A DNA stretch of 64,000 nt from Pyrocephalus nanus (Eukaryota; Chordata; Aves; Passeriformes; Tyrannidae): assembly GCA_038380795.1 (NCBI GenBank), contig CM076263.1, positions 11,832,709 through 11,896,708 on the forward strand, in the 5' to 3' direction. A model generated the notes under the pieces. It did not search any database. It was not told the origin of the DNA and was given only the letters and a program-made list of their open reading frames with translations. This document shows positions 19,001 through 24,300 of this stretch, piece by piece. Every line of letters begins with the position of its first letter. Position 1 is the stretch's first letter. The position numbers and the translations under genes were made by a program.

Positions 19001-20084
19001 TGAAGAGGAAGAAGATGGAGAGGTGTCAGCTAGCACAAATGCTCGGAACAAAGCAATTACCTCGCTGCTTGGAGGAGGCAGCCCTAAAAACAATGCAGCT
19101 GAGACAGAGGACGATGAAAGTGATGGGGAGGATAGAGGAGGAGGCACTTCAGGGGTGAGGCGGAGGAGGAGTCAACGTATTTCGCAGCGTATTACGTAAA
19201 ATGATTTTTATGTGCTTATAAATGTCAGTTTATTATATTAAATGTACACCAAGTAATGTAATCCACATGAAAAAAAGCATTTTGTAGATAGAGATTCTCT
19301 ACTTAACCGTTTATACAACTTTTGTAGAAAGTTTAACAGAAAAGACAATAAAAAAAAAAACCAAACTAGAAAATGAGATTTATCCCGTATAAAAAGTTAT
19401 TAATTTTCCTTTGGAATGTACTGTGTGTTATCCTTTTTATTGTTGCCAAGTTTTTATGTAGCTTTATGATTCATGTGTATATATAATTTTATATATCAAT
19501 AAGAGATAAAGACACGGGTACAAATTAAGAGTATGTGGTTTTACAAGGATATGTTAACCCCTTGGCGCTGGCGGTCGCGGTGCGTCTCATTGCCGGCAAT
19601 GGAATGTGTGCCGGGAAATCCCAACTCCCGGCGTCAAGGGATTAAAAGCAATAAAAGCAATAATTTCACTAAAGTTCTTTTGTGTAACACTTGGTCTTTT
19701 TTCCCCCCAATGTTTTAGTCATTGAGAAGGTCAAAACGAAATTCAGACTCTACGGAGTTGGCAGCACAGATGAATGAAAGTGTTGATGTCATGGATGTCA
19801 TCGCTATTTGCTGTCCAAAGTACAAAGACCGACCACAAATTGCAAGAGTAGTACAGAAAACCAGCAATGGCTTCAGTGTTCAGTGGATGGCAGGCTCCTA
19901 CAGTGGCTCCTGGACTGAGGCTAAGCGCCGTGATGGCCGCAAACTGGTGCCTTGGGTAGACACTATTAAAGAGTCAGACATTATTTACAAAAAAATTGCT
20001 CTAACGAGTGCTAATAAGCTGACTAATAAAGTTGTGCAGACTTTACGATCGCTGTATGCCGCCAAGGATGGAACTTCCAGCTAA
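894..20084 (+). CDS. NIPBL: NIPBL (cohesin-loading factor), 3' part, 13 exons
   Basis: Gene-level entry. The spliced exons give the last 774 residues of NIPBL, the large subunit of the NIPBL-MAU2 complex that loads cohesin on chromatin and drives loop extrusion in the nucleus. The family protein is about 2800 residues, so the first ~2000 lie upstream of the window. The translated exons match the vertebrate protein almost residue for residue (recognised from memory): HEAT-repeat helices, then a Ser/Asp/Glu-rich linker with a basic patch, then a conserved tail ending KDGTSS. Exons are 894-1034, 1320-1413, 1521-1675, 1939-2029, 12277-12450, 12996-13186, 13907-14014, 15275-15475, 15873-16019, 17585-17880, 18195-18369, 18969-19154 and 19719-20084; all have GT-AG borders and compatible phases. 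They would correspond to human exons 35-47. The intron at 2030-12276 is swollen by an antisense provirus. CPLANE1 follows tail to tail. Confidence 0.97.
1320..1413 (+). CDS. NIPBL: NIPBL exon (VVQHCVSCLGAVV...)
   Basis: 94 nt, phase 0 in, one base carried out (TAC G|GTAAGT). Acceptor CTCCTAG. It encodes VVQHCVSCLGAVVNKVTQ and continues into the FVWACFNRYYG helix of the HEAT array. Confidence 0.95.
1521..1675 (+). CDS. NIPBL: NIPBL exon (ALSKLKNQHQED...FKGNSK)
   Basis: 155 nt, completing the Gly codon split with the previous exon and ending in phase 0 before GTAAAA. It encodes the stretch with KPALLRSLFTVGALCRHFDF. Confidence 0.95.
1939..2029 (+). CDS. NIPBL: NIPBL exon (VNIKDKVLELLMYF...)
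   Basis: 91 nt, phase 0 in, one base out (CTT G|GTAAG). It encodes VNIKDKVLELLMYFTKHSDE and the start of the next helix. Its partner exon is 10.2 kb downstream, beyond the provirus. Confidence 0.95.
2030..3722 (+). other. NIPBL intron, left of the provirus
   Basis: About 1.7 kb of A/T-rich intron sequence between the donor at 2030 and the provirus target site. I see no exon, RNA gene or repeat family that I can name in it. Confidence 0.6.
3723..3727. repeat. Target site duplication ATCTC (left copy)
   Basis: ATCTC lies immediately before the TGTCCC end of the left LTR and is repeated exactly at 10882-10886 after the right LTR. This defines both provirus ends and shows that the copy arose by integrase-mediated insertion, not later duplication. 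Confidence 0.93.
3728..3776. other. LTR-end stem-loop
   Basis: Nested inverted repeats: TGTCCC with GGGACA, CCAGG with CCTGG, and ACTTGGCT with AGCCAAGT around a 3-base loop, giving up to about 19 pairs. The same structure is at 10344-10392. It sits at the U5 end, next to the primer-binding site in the 5' copy. Confidence 0.65.
3919..3963 (+). other. G-quadruplex-forming run in the 3' LTR
   Basis: Six or more GGG/GGGG runs separated by 2-5 A residues on the + strand satisfy the usual four-run quadruplex rule. The strand is the sense strand of NIPBL and antisense to the provirus. The same run is at 10537-10581 in the other LTR. Confidence 0.6.
4264..4276 (-). other. Polypurine tract of the provirus
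   Basis: On the - strand the 13 bases just before the 3' LTR are AAGGGGTGGAGAA, almost all purine, directly abutting the TGTAGTGG start of U3. This is the expected position of the plus-strand primer. Confidence 0.85.
4563..6044 (-). CDS. pol: Retroviral RNase H-integrase (3' part of pol)
   Basis: Same frame as the RT part, separated from it only by the TGA at 6045-6047. Counting from base 6017: RNase H acidic residues at D46 (LFTDGS), E84, D108 (LYTDS) and D178; integrase HHCC zinc site H205, H210, C239 and C242; catalytic triad D273, D332 and E368 with 35 residues between the last two; then the APAAGKIERYNGLLK segment and a short C-terminal domain. All catalytic residues are present. No dUTPase or env follows. 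Confidence 0.92.
   Translation of the reverse strand: MGNSNRPGILEIITNWPEGGNFSLADEEEPVSRAEEASPYNQLPDEETRYALFTDGSCRIIGGNRKWKAAVWSPTRRVAEATEGKGESSQFAELKAVQLALDIAEREGWPRLYLYTDSWMIANALWGWLERWKNMSWKRRGRPIWAADLWQDIASRVKKLDVRVRHVDAHIPKSRANEEHHNNRQADRAAQIEVSQIDLDWQHKGELFLARWAHDASGHQGRDATYRWARDRGVDLTMDSISQVIHNCETCAAIKQARRLKPLWYGGRWDKYRYGEAWQVDYITLPQTRQGKRYVLTMVEATTGWLETYSVPHATARNTILGLEKQVLWRHGTPERIESDNGTHFKNNLVATWAREHGIEWIYHIPYHAPAAGKIERYNGLLKTTLKALCEGKFKNWDKHLAKATWLVNTRGSVNRAGPAQAESLHTVDGDKVPVIHLRGMLGKAVWVAPTSGQDKPIRGVVFAQGPGYTWWVMRKDGKIQCVPQGNLSLGKN
6045..6047 (-). other. In-frame TGA splitting pol
   Basis: The reading frame is open on both sides of this single stop for hundreds of codons, and no base shift is needed to pass it. 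It falls between the RT connection and RNase H, not at a usual processing boundary of gag-pol expression. It therefore reads as an inactivating point change in an otherwise intact copy. Confidence 0.85.
6045..7754 (-). CDS. pol: Retroviral protease-reverse transcriptase (5' part of pol)
   Basis: The frame is continuous with gag across the UAG and has no start codon of its own, so expression by stop-codon read-through is implied. Counting from base 7691, a retropepsin DTGA motif is at residues 19-22 with the second conserved LGIDYL strand at about 78-83. The reverse transcriptase follows: the first catalytic Asp in ATIDVANAFF (232), the LPQGW...SP motif (about 264-272) and the YIDD box (294-297). 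The connection region follows. The frame ends at an in-frame TGA at 6045-6047, before RNase H. Confidence 0.92.
   Translation of the reverse strand, partial: RGPAFCQEKERDLKDNRVYWAVWVQWPGTSDPQRYRALIDTGAQCTLMPSEHKTTETVSISGVTGGSQELSVVEAEVSLTGDQWEKHPIVTGPEAPCILGIDYLRRGYFKDPKGYRWAFGVATVTEEKYKQLSALPGLSEDPSVVGLLRVGDQQVPVATSTVHRRQYRTNRDAVIPIHKMIRKLESQGVVSKTHSPFNSPIWPVRKSDGEWRLTVDYRGLNEVTPPLSAAVPDMLELQYELESKTAKWYATIDVANAFFSIPLAEECRPQFAFMWRGVQYTWNRLPQGWKHSPTICHGLIQATLEKGEAPEHLQYIDDIIVWGDTAKEVFDKGKKIIQILLKAGFTIKKSKVKGPAREIQFLGVKWQDGRRQIPTDVINKIVAMAPPTNKKETQAFLGAIGFWRMHIPEYSQIVSPLYFVTRKKNDFQWGPEQQQAFRQIKQEIAHAVALGPVRTGPDVKNVLYTASGDNGPSWSLWQKVPGETRGRPLGFWSRSYRGSEANYTPMEKEILAAYEGIQAASEVIGTEAPLFLAPRLPVLSWMFKGKVPPTHHATNATWSKWIALITQRV
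7716..7757 (-). promoter_or_regulatory. Gag UAG stop with adjacent stem-loop, candidate read-through signal
   Basis: Right after CAA UAG the - strand can form a hairpin. The inner stem CCTTCT/AGAAGG (7739-7744 with 7727-7732) has a 6-nt loop (7733-7738), and it is extended by CCCT/AGGG (7746-7749 with 7721-7724). As an alternative, loop bases CAGG can pair with CCTG at 7716-7719 in an H-type pseudoknot. Gammaretroviruses read through UAG with a pseudoknot about 8 nt downstream; here the inner stem begins 10 nt after the stop. The structure is predicted by eye only. Confidence 0.6.
7755..10163 (-). CDS. gag: Retroviral Gag polyprotein, 802 aa, unusual N-terminus
   Basis: Start chosen at the ATG at 10161-10163 (A at -3, G at +4), the first Met of a frame that is open further upstream. 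The protein opens with a hydrophobic stretch (residues 2-19) and has a second one at about 64-81, then a long Thr/Glu and Pro/Arg/Ser-rich middle. A capsid-like helical region follows at about 456-635 (LTPAELRDLRKDYSRRPGER to WIQSIAENFKNL). After that come an Asp/Tyr/Glu-rich patch and an Arg/Ser/Pro-rich tail that would serve as nucleocapsid. No CCHC zinc knuckle is present. It ends CAA UAG at 7755-7757 in the same frame as pol. No internal stop or frameshift. Membrane segments in a Gag are atypical; a prediction program would have to confirm them. Confidence 0.88.
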   Translation of the reverse strand: MATFLIFNVLLAAFAPVLGYYMWDNPNPRVFNWRDVWERYSSYLDIKRWILEIPRLTVASNNYVNCVATILFMMNVVNILFKIGRIVVRWFPCFRKGSTLKGLPGSLERGLKRAVPGWQGAWEEFGKWIGRLAPPIIWDFTPAQAFDPNEITHRLMEGCLTYKDPNTQISALCWGLASAYRAAVDHFQKAKAESGTQTMPVGMESTKTRVQTPLEANTAWTKPADTGVPIMDFMNMGTHISTPTATSITETGAHTTDPGITIAPITKKKMWIRDDAGSTSQAPRLRRVTEEEQLAMREGARPKELRARPKERGMRLKEEGAAAQVPDGTQKPRRMLTPEYTLLDCSTEEMEDYLRSSSQGPEDYSLPPPARSPSRHRARSPSPQPRKPSLQQTQPPPQPPQHRSPSPRHVPFPTPCERGRVETVPHRYAKREVEMDRRDVHPEAEVVRTSEVLRSLTPAELRDLRKDYSRRPGERILTWLVRCWDNGARSHMLEGHEAQQLGSLARDCEIEQRIAREPYSHSLWLRILTAVKERYPFKEYLASSPGKWTTVEEGIQYLRELAMLELIFSNPDYYDVLDPGSLPCTNPMWRKVIKGAPAQYINCLISAFHPKMDEPDVETMCQWIQSIAENFKNLSDVRRQPIHSKGRMEGDYEYSPYEDDYEERDDSVSRDYRDTSAKRSRPRARPQPQSWSRSRSTTPPPTCRWKGSNRQSRNQLWSYLQNQGENMKKWDGQPTSKLQARVKELKQKEANKKLVFVVDVDFVEKQLQSPQYKKAAVHFPDNKKAAGGAKRTSDTECSDKDQ
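10321..10338 (-). other. Primer-binding site, tRNA-Gln type
   Basis: The + strand reads ATCTCGGTGGAACCTCCA. This is the 3' end of vertebrate tRNA-Gln (...TCTCGGTGGAACCT) plus CCA, so the - strand retroviral RNA would pair with it over 18 bases. It begins 5 nt inside the 5' LTR edge. ERVL elements are classically associated with Leu tRNA, so the Gln match is worth noting. Confidence 0.88.
10344..10881 (-). repeat. 5' LTR of the provirus
   Basis: 538 bp, about 1% different from the 3' LTR: four clear transitions, a few changes in the A tract near 10437-10441, and one extra C near 10530. A TATAATTAA-like box on the - strand at about 10771-10780 and a TATATAAA-like stretch near 10495-10510 are possible promoter or polyadenylation elements. 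Which one acts cannot be decided by eye. Confidence 0.94.
10537..10581 (+). other. G-quadruplex-forming run in the 5' LTR
   Basis: Second copy of the purine run with repeated GGG blocks. Transcribed NIPBL pre-mRNA would carry both copies about 6.6 kb apart. Confidence 0.6.
10882..10886. repeat. Target site duplication ATCTC (right copy)
   Basis: Exact copy of 3723-3727, immediately after the TACA end of the right LTR. Confidence 0.93.
10887..12276 (+). other. NIPBL intron, right of the provirus
   Basis: About 1.4 kb of ordinary A/T-rich intron. An open frame at 10889-11320 has no known resemblance and is crossed by no splice logic; I regard it as chance. Nothing else recognised. Confidence 0.55.
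12277..12450 (+). CDS. NIPBL: NIPBL exon (FAFIQHPSLMFEQEV...)
   Basis: 174 nt, acceptor CCCTTAG, donor GTAAGT. It completes the Gly codon begun before the provirus and encodes FAFIQHPSLMFEQEVKTLYN through NLQTYLQEEDTRMQQADRD. One base is carried out. Confidence 0.95.
12996..13186 (+). CDS. NIPBL: NIPBL exon (WKKVAKQEDLKEMGD...)
   Basis: 191 nt, acceptor TTCACAG, donor GTATGA, phase 0 out. It encodes WKKVAKQEDLKEMGDISSGM then QLYLKQVLEAFFHNQSS and NVIALTLNQGLIHPVQ. Confidence 0.95.
13907..14014 (+). CDS. NIPBL: NIPBL exon (CVPYLIAMGTDPEP...)
   Basis: 108 nt (36 codons), phase 0 both sides, acceptor TTTTCAAG, donor GTAAGT. It encodes CVPYLIAMGTDPEPSMRNKA followed by DQQLVEIDKKYAGFIH. Confidence 0.94.
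15275..15475 (+). CDS. NIPBL: NIPBL exon (MKAVAGMKMSYQVQQ...)
   Basis: 201 nt (67 codons), phase 0 both sides, acceptor ATTTCAG, donor GTAAGC. It encodes MKAVAGMKMSYQVQQAINTC through LCSHLYSMIRGNRQHRRAFL, part of the conserved C-terminal Nipped-B region, and ends NLFDDTA. Confidence 0.95.
15873..16019 (+). CDS. NIPBL: NIPBL exon (KTEVNMLLYIADNLACF...)
   Basis: 147 nt (49 codons), phase 0 both sides, acceptor CTTTCAG, donor GTATGT. It encodes KTEVNMLLYIADNLACFPYQ through GSNLLQSFKE. Confidence 0.95.
16941..17098 (-). mobile_element. CR1 LINE 3' fragment (minus orientation)
   Basis: Starts ACAGAATCATAGAATGGTTT, the reverse complement of the common avian CR1 3' end, and continues GGGTTGGAAGATCACGTGGT to the CCAGCCTGGCCTTGAACACT segment. 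Only the 3'-terminal ~150 bp are present, the usual 5' truncation. It lies in the NIPBL intron before the exon at 17585. Confidence 0.85.
17585..17880 (+). CDS. NIPBL: NIPBL exon with acidic/serine-rich linker
   Basis: 296 nt, acceptor CCTTGCAG, donor GTAAGG, two bases carried out. The first half encodes a low-complexity Lys/Ser/Glu linker with repeated SES/SDS units and a basic patch (RRLRKR), then an SDSDSDEE run. The second half returns to the conserved CLPENSAPLIEFANVSQGIL helix region. The linker is where this copy differs most from the mammalian protein as I remember it. Confidence 0.94.
18195..18369 (+). CDS. NIPBL: NIPBL exon (SKIQKYSPSESAKVYD...)
   Basis: 175 nt, acceptor TTTAAACAG, donor GTAAGT, phase 0 out. 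It encodes SKIQKYSPSESAKVYDKAIN through EEVKRSIVKQYLD. Confidence 0.95.
18969..19154 (+). CDS. NIPBL: NIPBL penultimate exon, long isoform
   Basis: 186 nt (62 codons), phase 0 both sides. The acceptor follows a long T tract (TTTAATAG) and the donor is GTGAGG after the codons for GGGTSG. It encodes FKLLMEHLDPDEEEEDGEVS, ARNKAITSLLGGGSPKNN and an acidic tail. If the donor is ignored, translation continues to a stop at 19197-19199 (separate entry). Confidence 0.95.
19155..19199 (+). CDS. NIPBL: NIPBL short-isoform C-terminus by read-through of the penultimate exon
   Basis: Reading past the donor at 19155 gives fourteen residues, VRRRRSQRISQRIT, then TAA. This is the same kind of basic ending that I recall for human NIPBL isoform B, which replaces the last ~120 residues of the long form. 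The donor bases GTG double as the first Val codon. The sequence shows the open frame and the stop; use of the isoform in this species is inferred from conservation. Confidence 0.7.
   Translation: MRRRRSQRISQRIT
19554..19645. mobile_element. Small hairpin element with TTAA ends (piggyBac-like MITE candidate)
   Basis: An 84-bp G+C- and CpG-rich block (19558-19641) between TTAA at 19554-19557 and TTAA at 19642-19645, in A/T-rich intron. The ends are inverted repeats: left CCCCTTGGCGCTGG against right (reverse complement) TCCCTTGACGCCGG, 11 of 14 identical. TTAA duplication and CCCTT ends fit non-autonomous piggyBac elements. A perfect 14-bp palindrome CATTGCCGGCAATG is at 19588-19601. It could also be an unrelated structured element. 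Confidence 0.5.
19719..20084 (+). CDS. NIPBL: NIPBL last coding exon, with stop
   Basis: 366 nt including the TAA stop at 20082-20084; acceptor TGTTTTAG. It encodes SLRRSKRNSDSTELAAQMNE, the VMDVIAICCPKYKDRPQIAR segment, WMAGSYSGSWTEAKRRDGRK and the terminal YAAKDGTSS. The 121-residue length fits the long isoform. Confidence 0.97.
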   Translation, partial: SLRRSKRNSDSTELAAQMNESVDVMDVIAICCPKYKDRPQIARVVQKTSNGFSVQWMAGSYSGSWTEAKRRDGRKLVPWVDTIKESDIIYKKIALTSANKLTNKVVQTLRSLYAAKDGTSS

Positions 20085-20720
20085 TGAATTTGTACATGCA
20101 GCCAAATTTACAGGAAATGAAATAACAGAAAAAACTTGAAATACCAACTTTCTGGCAAAAAAAAAAAAAAAAAAGTCAGTTAAATGAAGAGTAAGAATGG
20201 AACCTGGGACGCGGGGAAAAAAGAAGGAAATGTTTGGTAAACATTTTTGTGGGAGCTTCCTTCGCTGTTGTGCAGCAGAAACTTCTCAGTTCATTTTTAC
20301 TCCCACTGTATTATAGTTTAACAAAAAATTGTTTATATCTTGAAAAAAAAACCTTTCTGTTTTAAAAAAATAAACAAGTGAATGTTGGAAATTAGTCTGT
20401 TAATGTTCTTAATAAAGTGTTCTTGGAGTTTAACCTAGCAGCGGATGGCTTTCTTTAGCTTAGCCCAGTTTCCAGGAAAGCATTGTTTTTCCAGGCTGTA
20501 AAATGGCAGAATCTCCTGGATATATAATTTATTCTGTTGAAGAAAAAAAAAAAAAAAAGGAAAGAAAAAAAAAGCATGCAGTATCTATGACCTATCTGCA
20601 GGAGGAGTTTTTGTAAATGTAGATTTTGATGTATTAGGTCACCCTGAAATATACAAGAAAAGGGATCCCCAGCAAATCTGGTGGAACGAATACTGCAATA
20701 AATTTTTTTACTTCTCTTTG
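20085..20720 (+). other. NIPBL: NIPBL 3' untranslated region with three AATAAA signals
   Basis: Directly after the stop. AATAAA hexamers occur near 20369-20374, at 20411-20416 (followed by TGTT/GT-rich sequence) and at 20697-20702. Which ones are used cannot be told, and the UTR may run further because more AATAAA-like words occur near 22305. The region is A/T-rich with several A tracts. Confidence 0.65.
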
Positions 20721-21260
20721 TTACTTGTCTGTTTCCATTTGAATTTCTTATTGTAAAGATCTGTTTAAATCCATTTATATTATTTTGCAGTCTTTTATGT
20801 AAAATTTACTATATCAGTGGTTTTCAAAACAAGACATAAAATATTGTTTATACAGTTTGTATAGGCTGACTTCTGAATAATTGGTATCTTTTTATTTTTA
20901 TCCCTAAAAGGGTGTAAACACAGGTTAACTCCAGGGTTTTATTGTATCCTGCAATATTTAGTATTAACTATATGATTTAGCACTGTGCCAAACACATTTT
21001 CAAGAGTACATTTTGATATAAAAAGAAACTATAGTTTATTCCTTGTATGCTTCAATTTCTTTATAATGCTGTCCAAATGGTAATTTATGATAGTTCAAAT
21101 TTGGGGAAAGCTGAATGACTATTCTGTTTGGGCAAACTGGCCATGTGTGAATTTCTCTGGGTTAACATAGAGAGGTCTGTGTCAAGAGGAGGTCTATACC
21201 AGTATCTGAGGAGTGAATGGGTATGAGTCTGGCTAATTACACTACATTCCTTTACAAATG

Positions 21261-21302
<42 letters not shown>

Positions 21303-24300
21303 AGTTGTATATTAGACTATTTTTTTTTTACTAATTGAAAGGTGTTTTCACACTTTGTAAATTGAAAAAATGCTACTGAAATCTTCCAGAAGCATTTGCT
21401 TCAACTGCCTTGCCACAACCTTTCATAAGCAGTTTGTCTTCCTAGAGAGTAAGAAAAGCAGCATTTCCAAACAGGAAAAAATCTAAAACAGCTAAACTTC
21501 TTAGGGGACTGTTAAACCCTGCTGTCTTTTCAAATGTATTTATGGAAAACAGATATTCCTCAACACATAATTCTTTTTCTGTTATGCTTTGTTTCTTTTA
21601 CAAATTTAATGCATGGCAGGAGGCTGTTTTTATGAAACTAAATCACAGAATTCTGATCCTTTAGTCAATTTGTGAGGAATAGTAACAGTATTCCAAAATA
21701 TTCTTAGGTACAAAAACCCCACATTAAACAAATTATTAATAACTCCTCAGAATCCAATTAGTAAGTTGTTCCTATAGGAAATGCCTTTTTGCTGTTTCAT
21801 CACTGGAATTTTTCTGAACAGAAATATTTTTAGCACCTCTTTGTTTTCACAGTTGATAGTGTTCACTGTATGAAAAGCCACCTCTTGGGCTAAGATAGAT
21901 ATTGTTAAAGTAGGGAAAAGTAGAAGAAGTACAAGTCACTCCCCTGCAGCAGCACTAGAAGTGAGACATTTTTGTATCAAACAATGAAAGGCTGTATTTC
22001 TCAGGACCAGGTGCAGCTTTTATAGTGGGAGACTCAGAGAATAGAGTTATATAACATGTCACATGTTACGACTAAAAAGAGGTGAAAATACTTCACAAGG
22101 AACCTCACAAGTGATAAAAACAAAGATTTCATACAGTTACAATGTAAAATGAAATTGTCTGTTAGTCATCTCTGATGCGATTTATATTAAAGCATCATAT
22201 CCTTAATAGGTAATACAAATATTTCCTTGTTCATAAATACTTTCCTGGCTGCTTTTCCAATAGCAAAGACCAGGTTTTATTTCAATGTGCTTGGTATTTA
22301 TGGGAATAAAGTTATCAGAAAGAAAATATGATTAAACAATGGAAACCTGAAGACTAAAGTTGTCTTAGTTGAGGGGATTTAGATCTTTACTATATTGTGT
22401 GATATGCCAAGTGCTCCTTGATGGGATCTGATGGCTGTTATATAATTTACAGTTTTAAAACTGATTTTAGATTGTTAAATAAATTTAATATGATTCTTAC
22501 TAATGAAGAGTTGAATTTTACCCTCCTGAGCTACCCAGAGTAATACCTAGTTTTGTTTTACCGGTCACAAATGCAGCAGTAACCTGCTGTGAAAGGGAGA
22601 GGTTGCAGTGCTCGGTTTTCGTAAACCACTCCTGTTTGCTGTGTGCAACAAGGGCTGGTGATTTTCAGGAGCAGGAGGTCGAGTGCCCGAGGCTGCAGGG
22701 GGCATCAGTGCAGCGCTCAGCCTCGGAGTAGCAATTGCAGTGTTACCAACACAAACCGTGTTGTCAGCAACAATGCGCACCAGGATGAGAGTTTTTCTAT
22801 ATTGTGTGTGTGTGGTGGGGGGGAGGGGAAATAAAAAGTGTTTGGTTTTGTTTTGCTTTTTGTTTAAGTGCTGCAGTGCAGTAAATGATGCAGTGACATG
22901 ATTTTACTCCTTTGTATTGACAAAGCTTTGTAGTATTTTTTCACTGTATGGCTACCGATTTTTACATACGTGACTATAAGGTTATTGAATTTTTTATTCT
23001 TCCTGCTTTCTTGCTTTGAGTACAGGATCTGTACGTGGAGCGCCTTGCAGCAGCTTACCTAAAAAGGGGATATTGTCAAGCTTTTAGAATTAGCACTAGC
23101 CATATTGTACTTTTTAAGAAAACACAGACACTTCCACAATCTAAATAAGAATAAAATTATTATTTTTAACTTTCCACTTCAGTACTGTAAAATTGCAGAA
23201 TAATTCCTGAATATTTTCATTATCTCTGCAGCTATACAAGATCACAATAGTTTTTGACAAAACTGTAATTATAAATAAGTATTTTTTTAAATGATTCAGT
23301 AATGCCCTTTTGTATTTTTGAGGTTCTTTATTGCTTATATTAACAGCTCTAACATGTATAAAGTAGGCATGGGAAATATTCAACACAAATATTTTAGTGA
23401 GGTGTGGCCATTAAAAAAGCTATTTAAGTTTTTAAAATTTGAGTCAAACTTTAGTCTTTGTTTTGCTGTTGTGGTGTCACTAGTGAGAATATTGTTACTG
23501 TGGAATAATTGGGTTGTGCTGAACATTAGCTTGAACATGAAATACCTTGTAGCACTAAAATAGTTCTTAAATGTGTTTGTGGCTCATTGCAAAAGAAGTT
23601 TTTAGTTGAGTCTGACTCGTGTGGTGCTAGTTAACAGCAGGACATTCTGCCAAATGCAGGTGTTAATACTGTTCCAGGGACTCGGATGGATCACTCAGCT
23701 GATCCTGACTGTACAGCTTTGAGGCCCAGGCAGGTACAAGTGACGCTGAATTCAAACAAACTGCTTTTCTATGTGCCCAACACTCCTGAAGTCTCATGCC
23801 CTACCAATAGCAAGAGTCCAAGCCACAATTCCTATATCCTAGTTTTCTTTCACTCACCAAAGAGCCACACCGTGATGGTTTTAGTGTTTTCATACCCCTG
23901 AGAGAATTTGTCATCTTATCAATGAAGTACTGAGTTGTAATGGGTGAGTTCTTAATGTAAGTAGTGAGTTTTTAGATTTCATGGTTCCTTGATTAAATAT
24001 TAAAGTGTTATTGTTATATACAAATAAGTTCATAGTATTTTCATATTTCATTTACTTAAAATAAATGTTTTAAGAGTTCAGTTTGGACCCTTCCACAATG
24101 AAATTTGCAAGTTTTTATCCTAGAGTACGCATACACTTCATTGATCCCTTTCCCACTGTGCTCACACTGCTCAAATTATGCCTGGGGCACCTGTAAGCCG
24201 TCCAGGGAGTACATTTTTGGGTTAGTCTGGGAGAATTCTTGCCAGTCCTGTCAGACAAAACTGTATCATTTCTAGTTTCTACATTATTCAGGTGCAGTTT

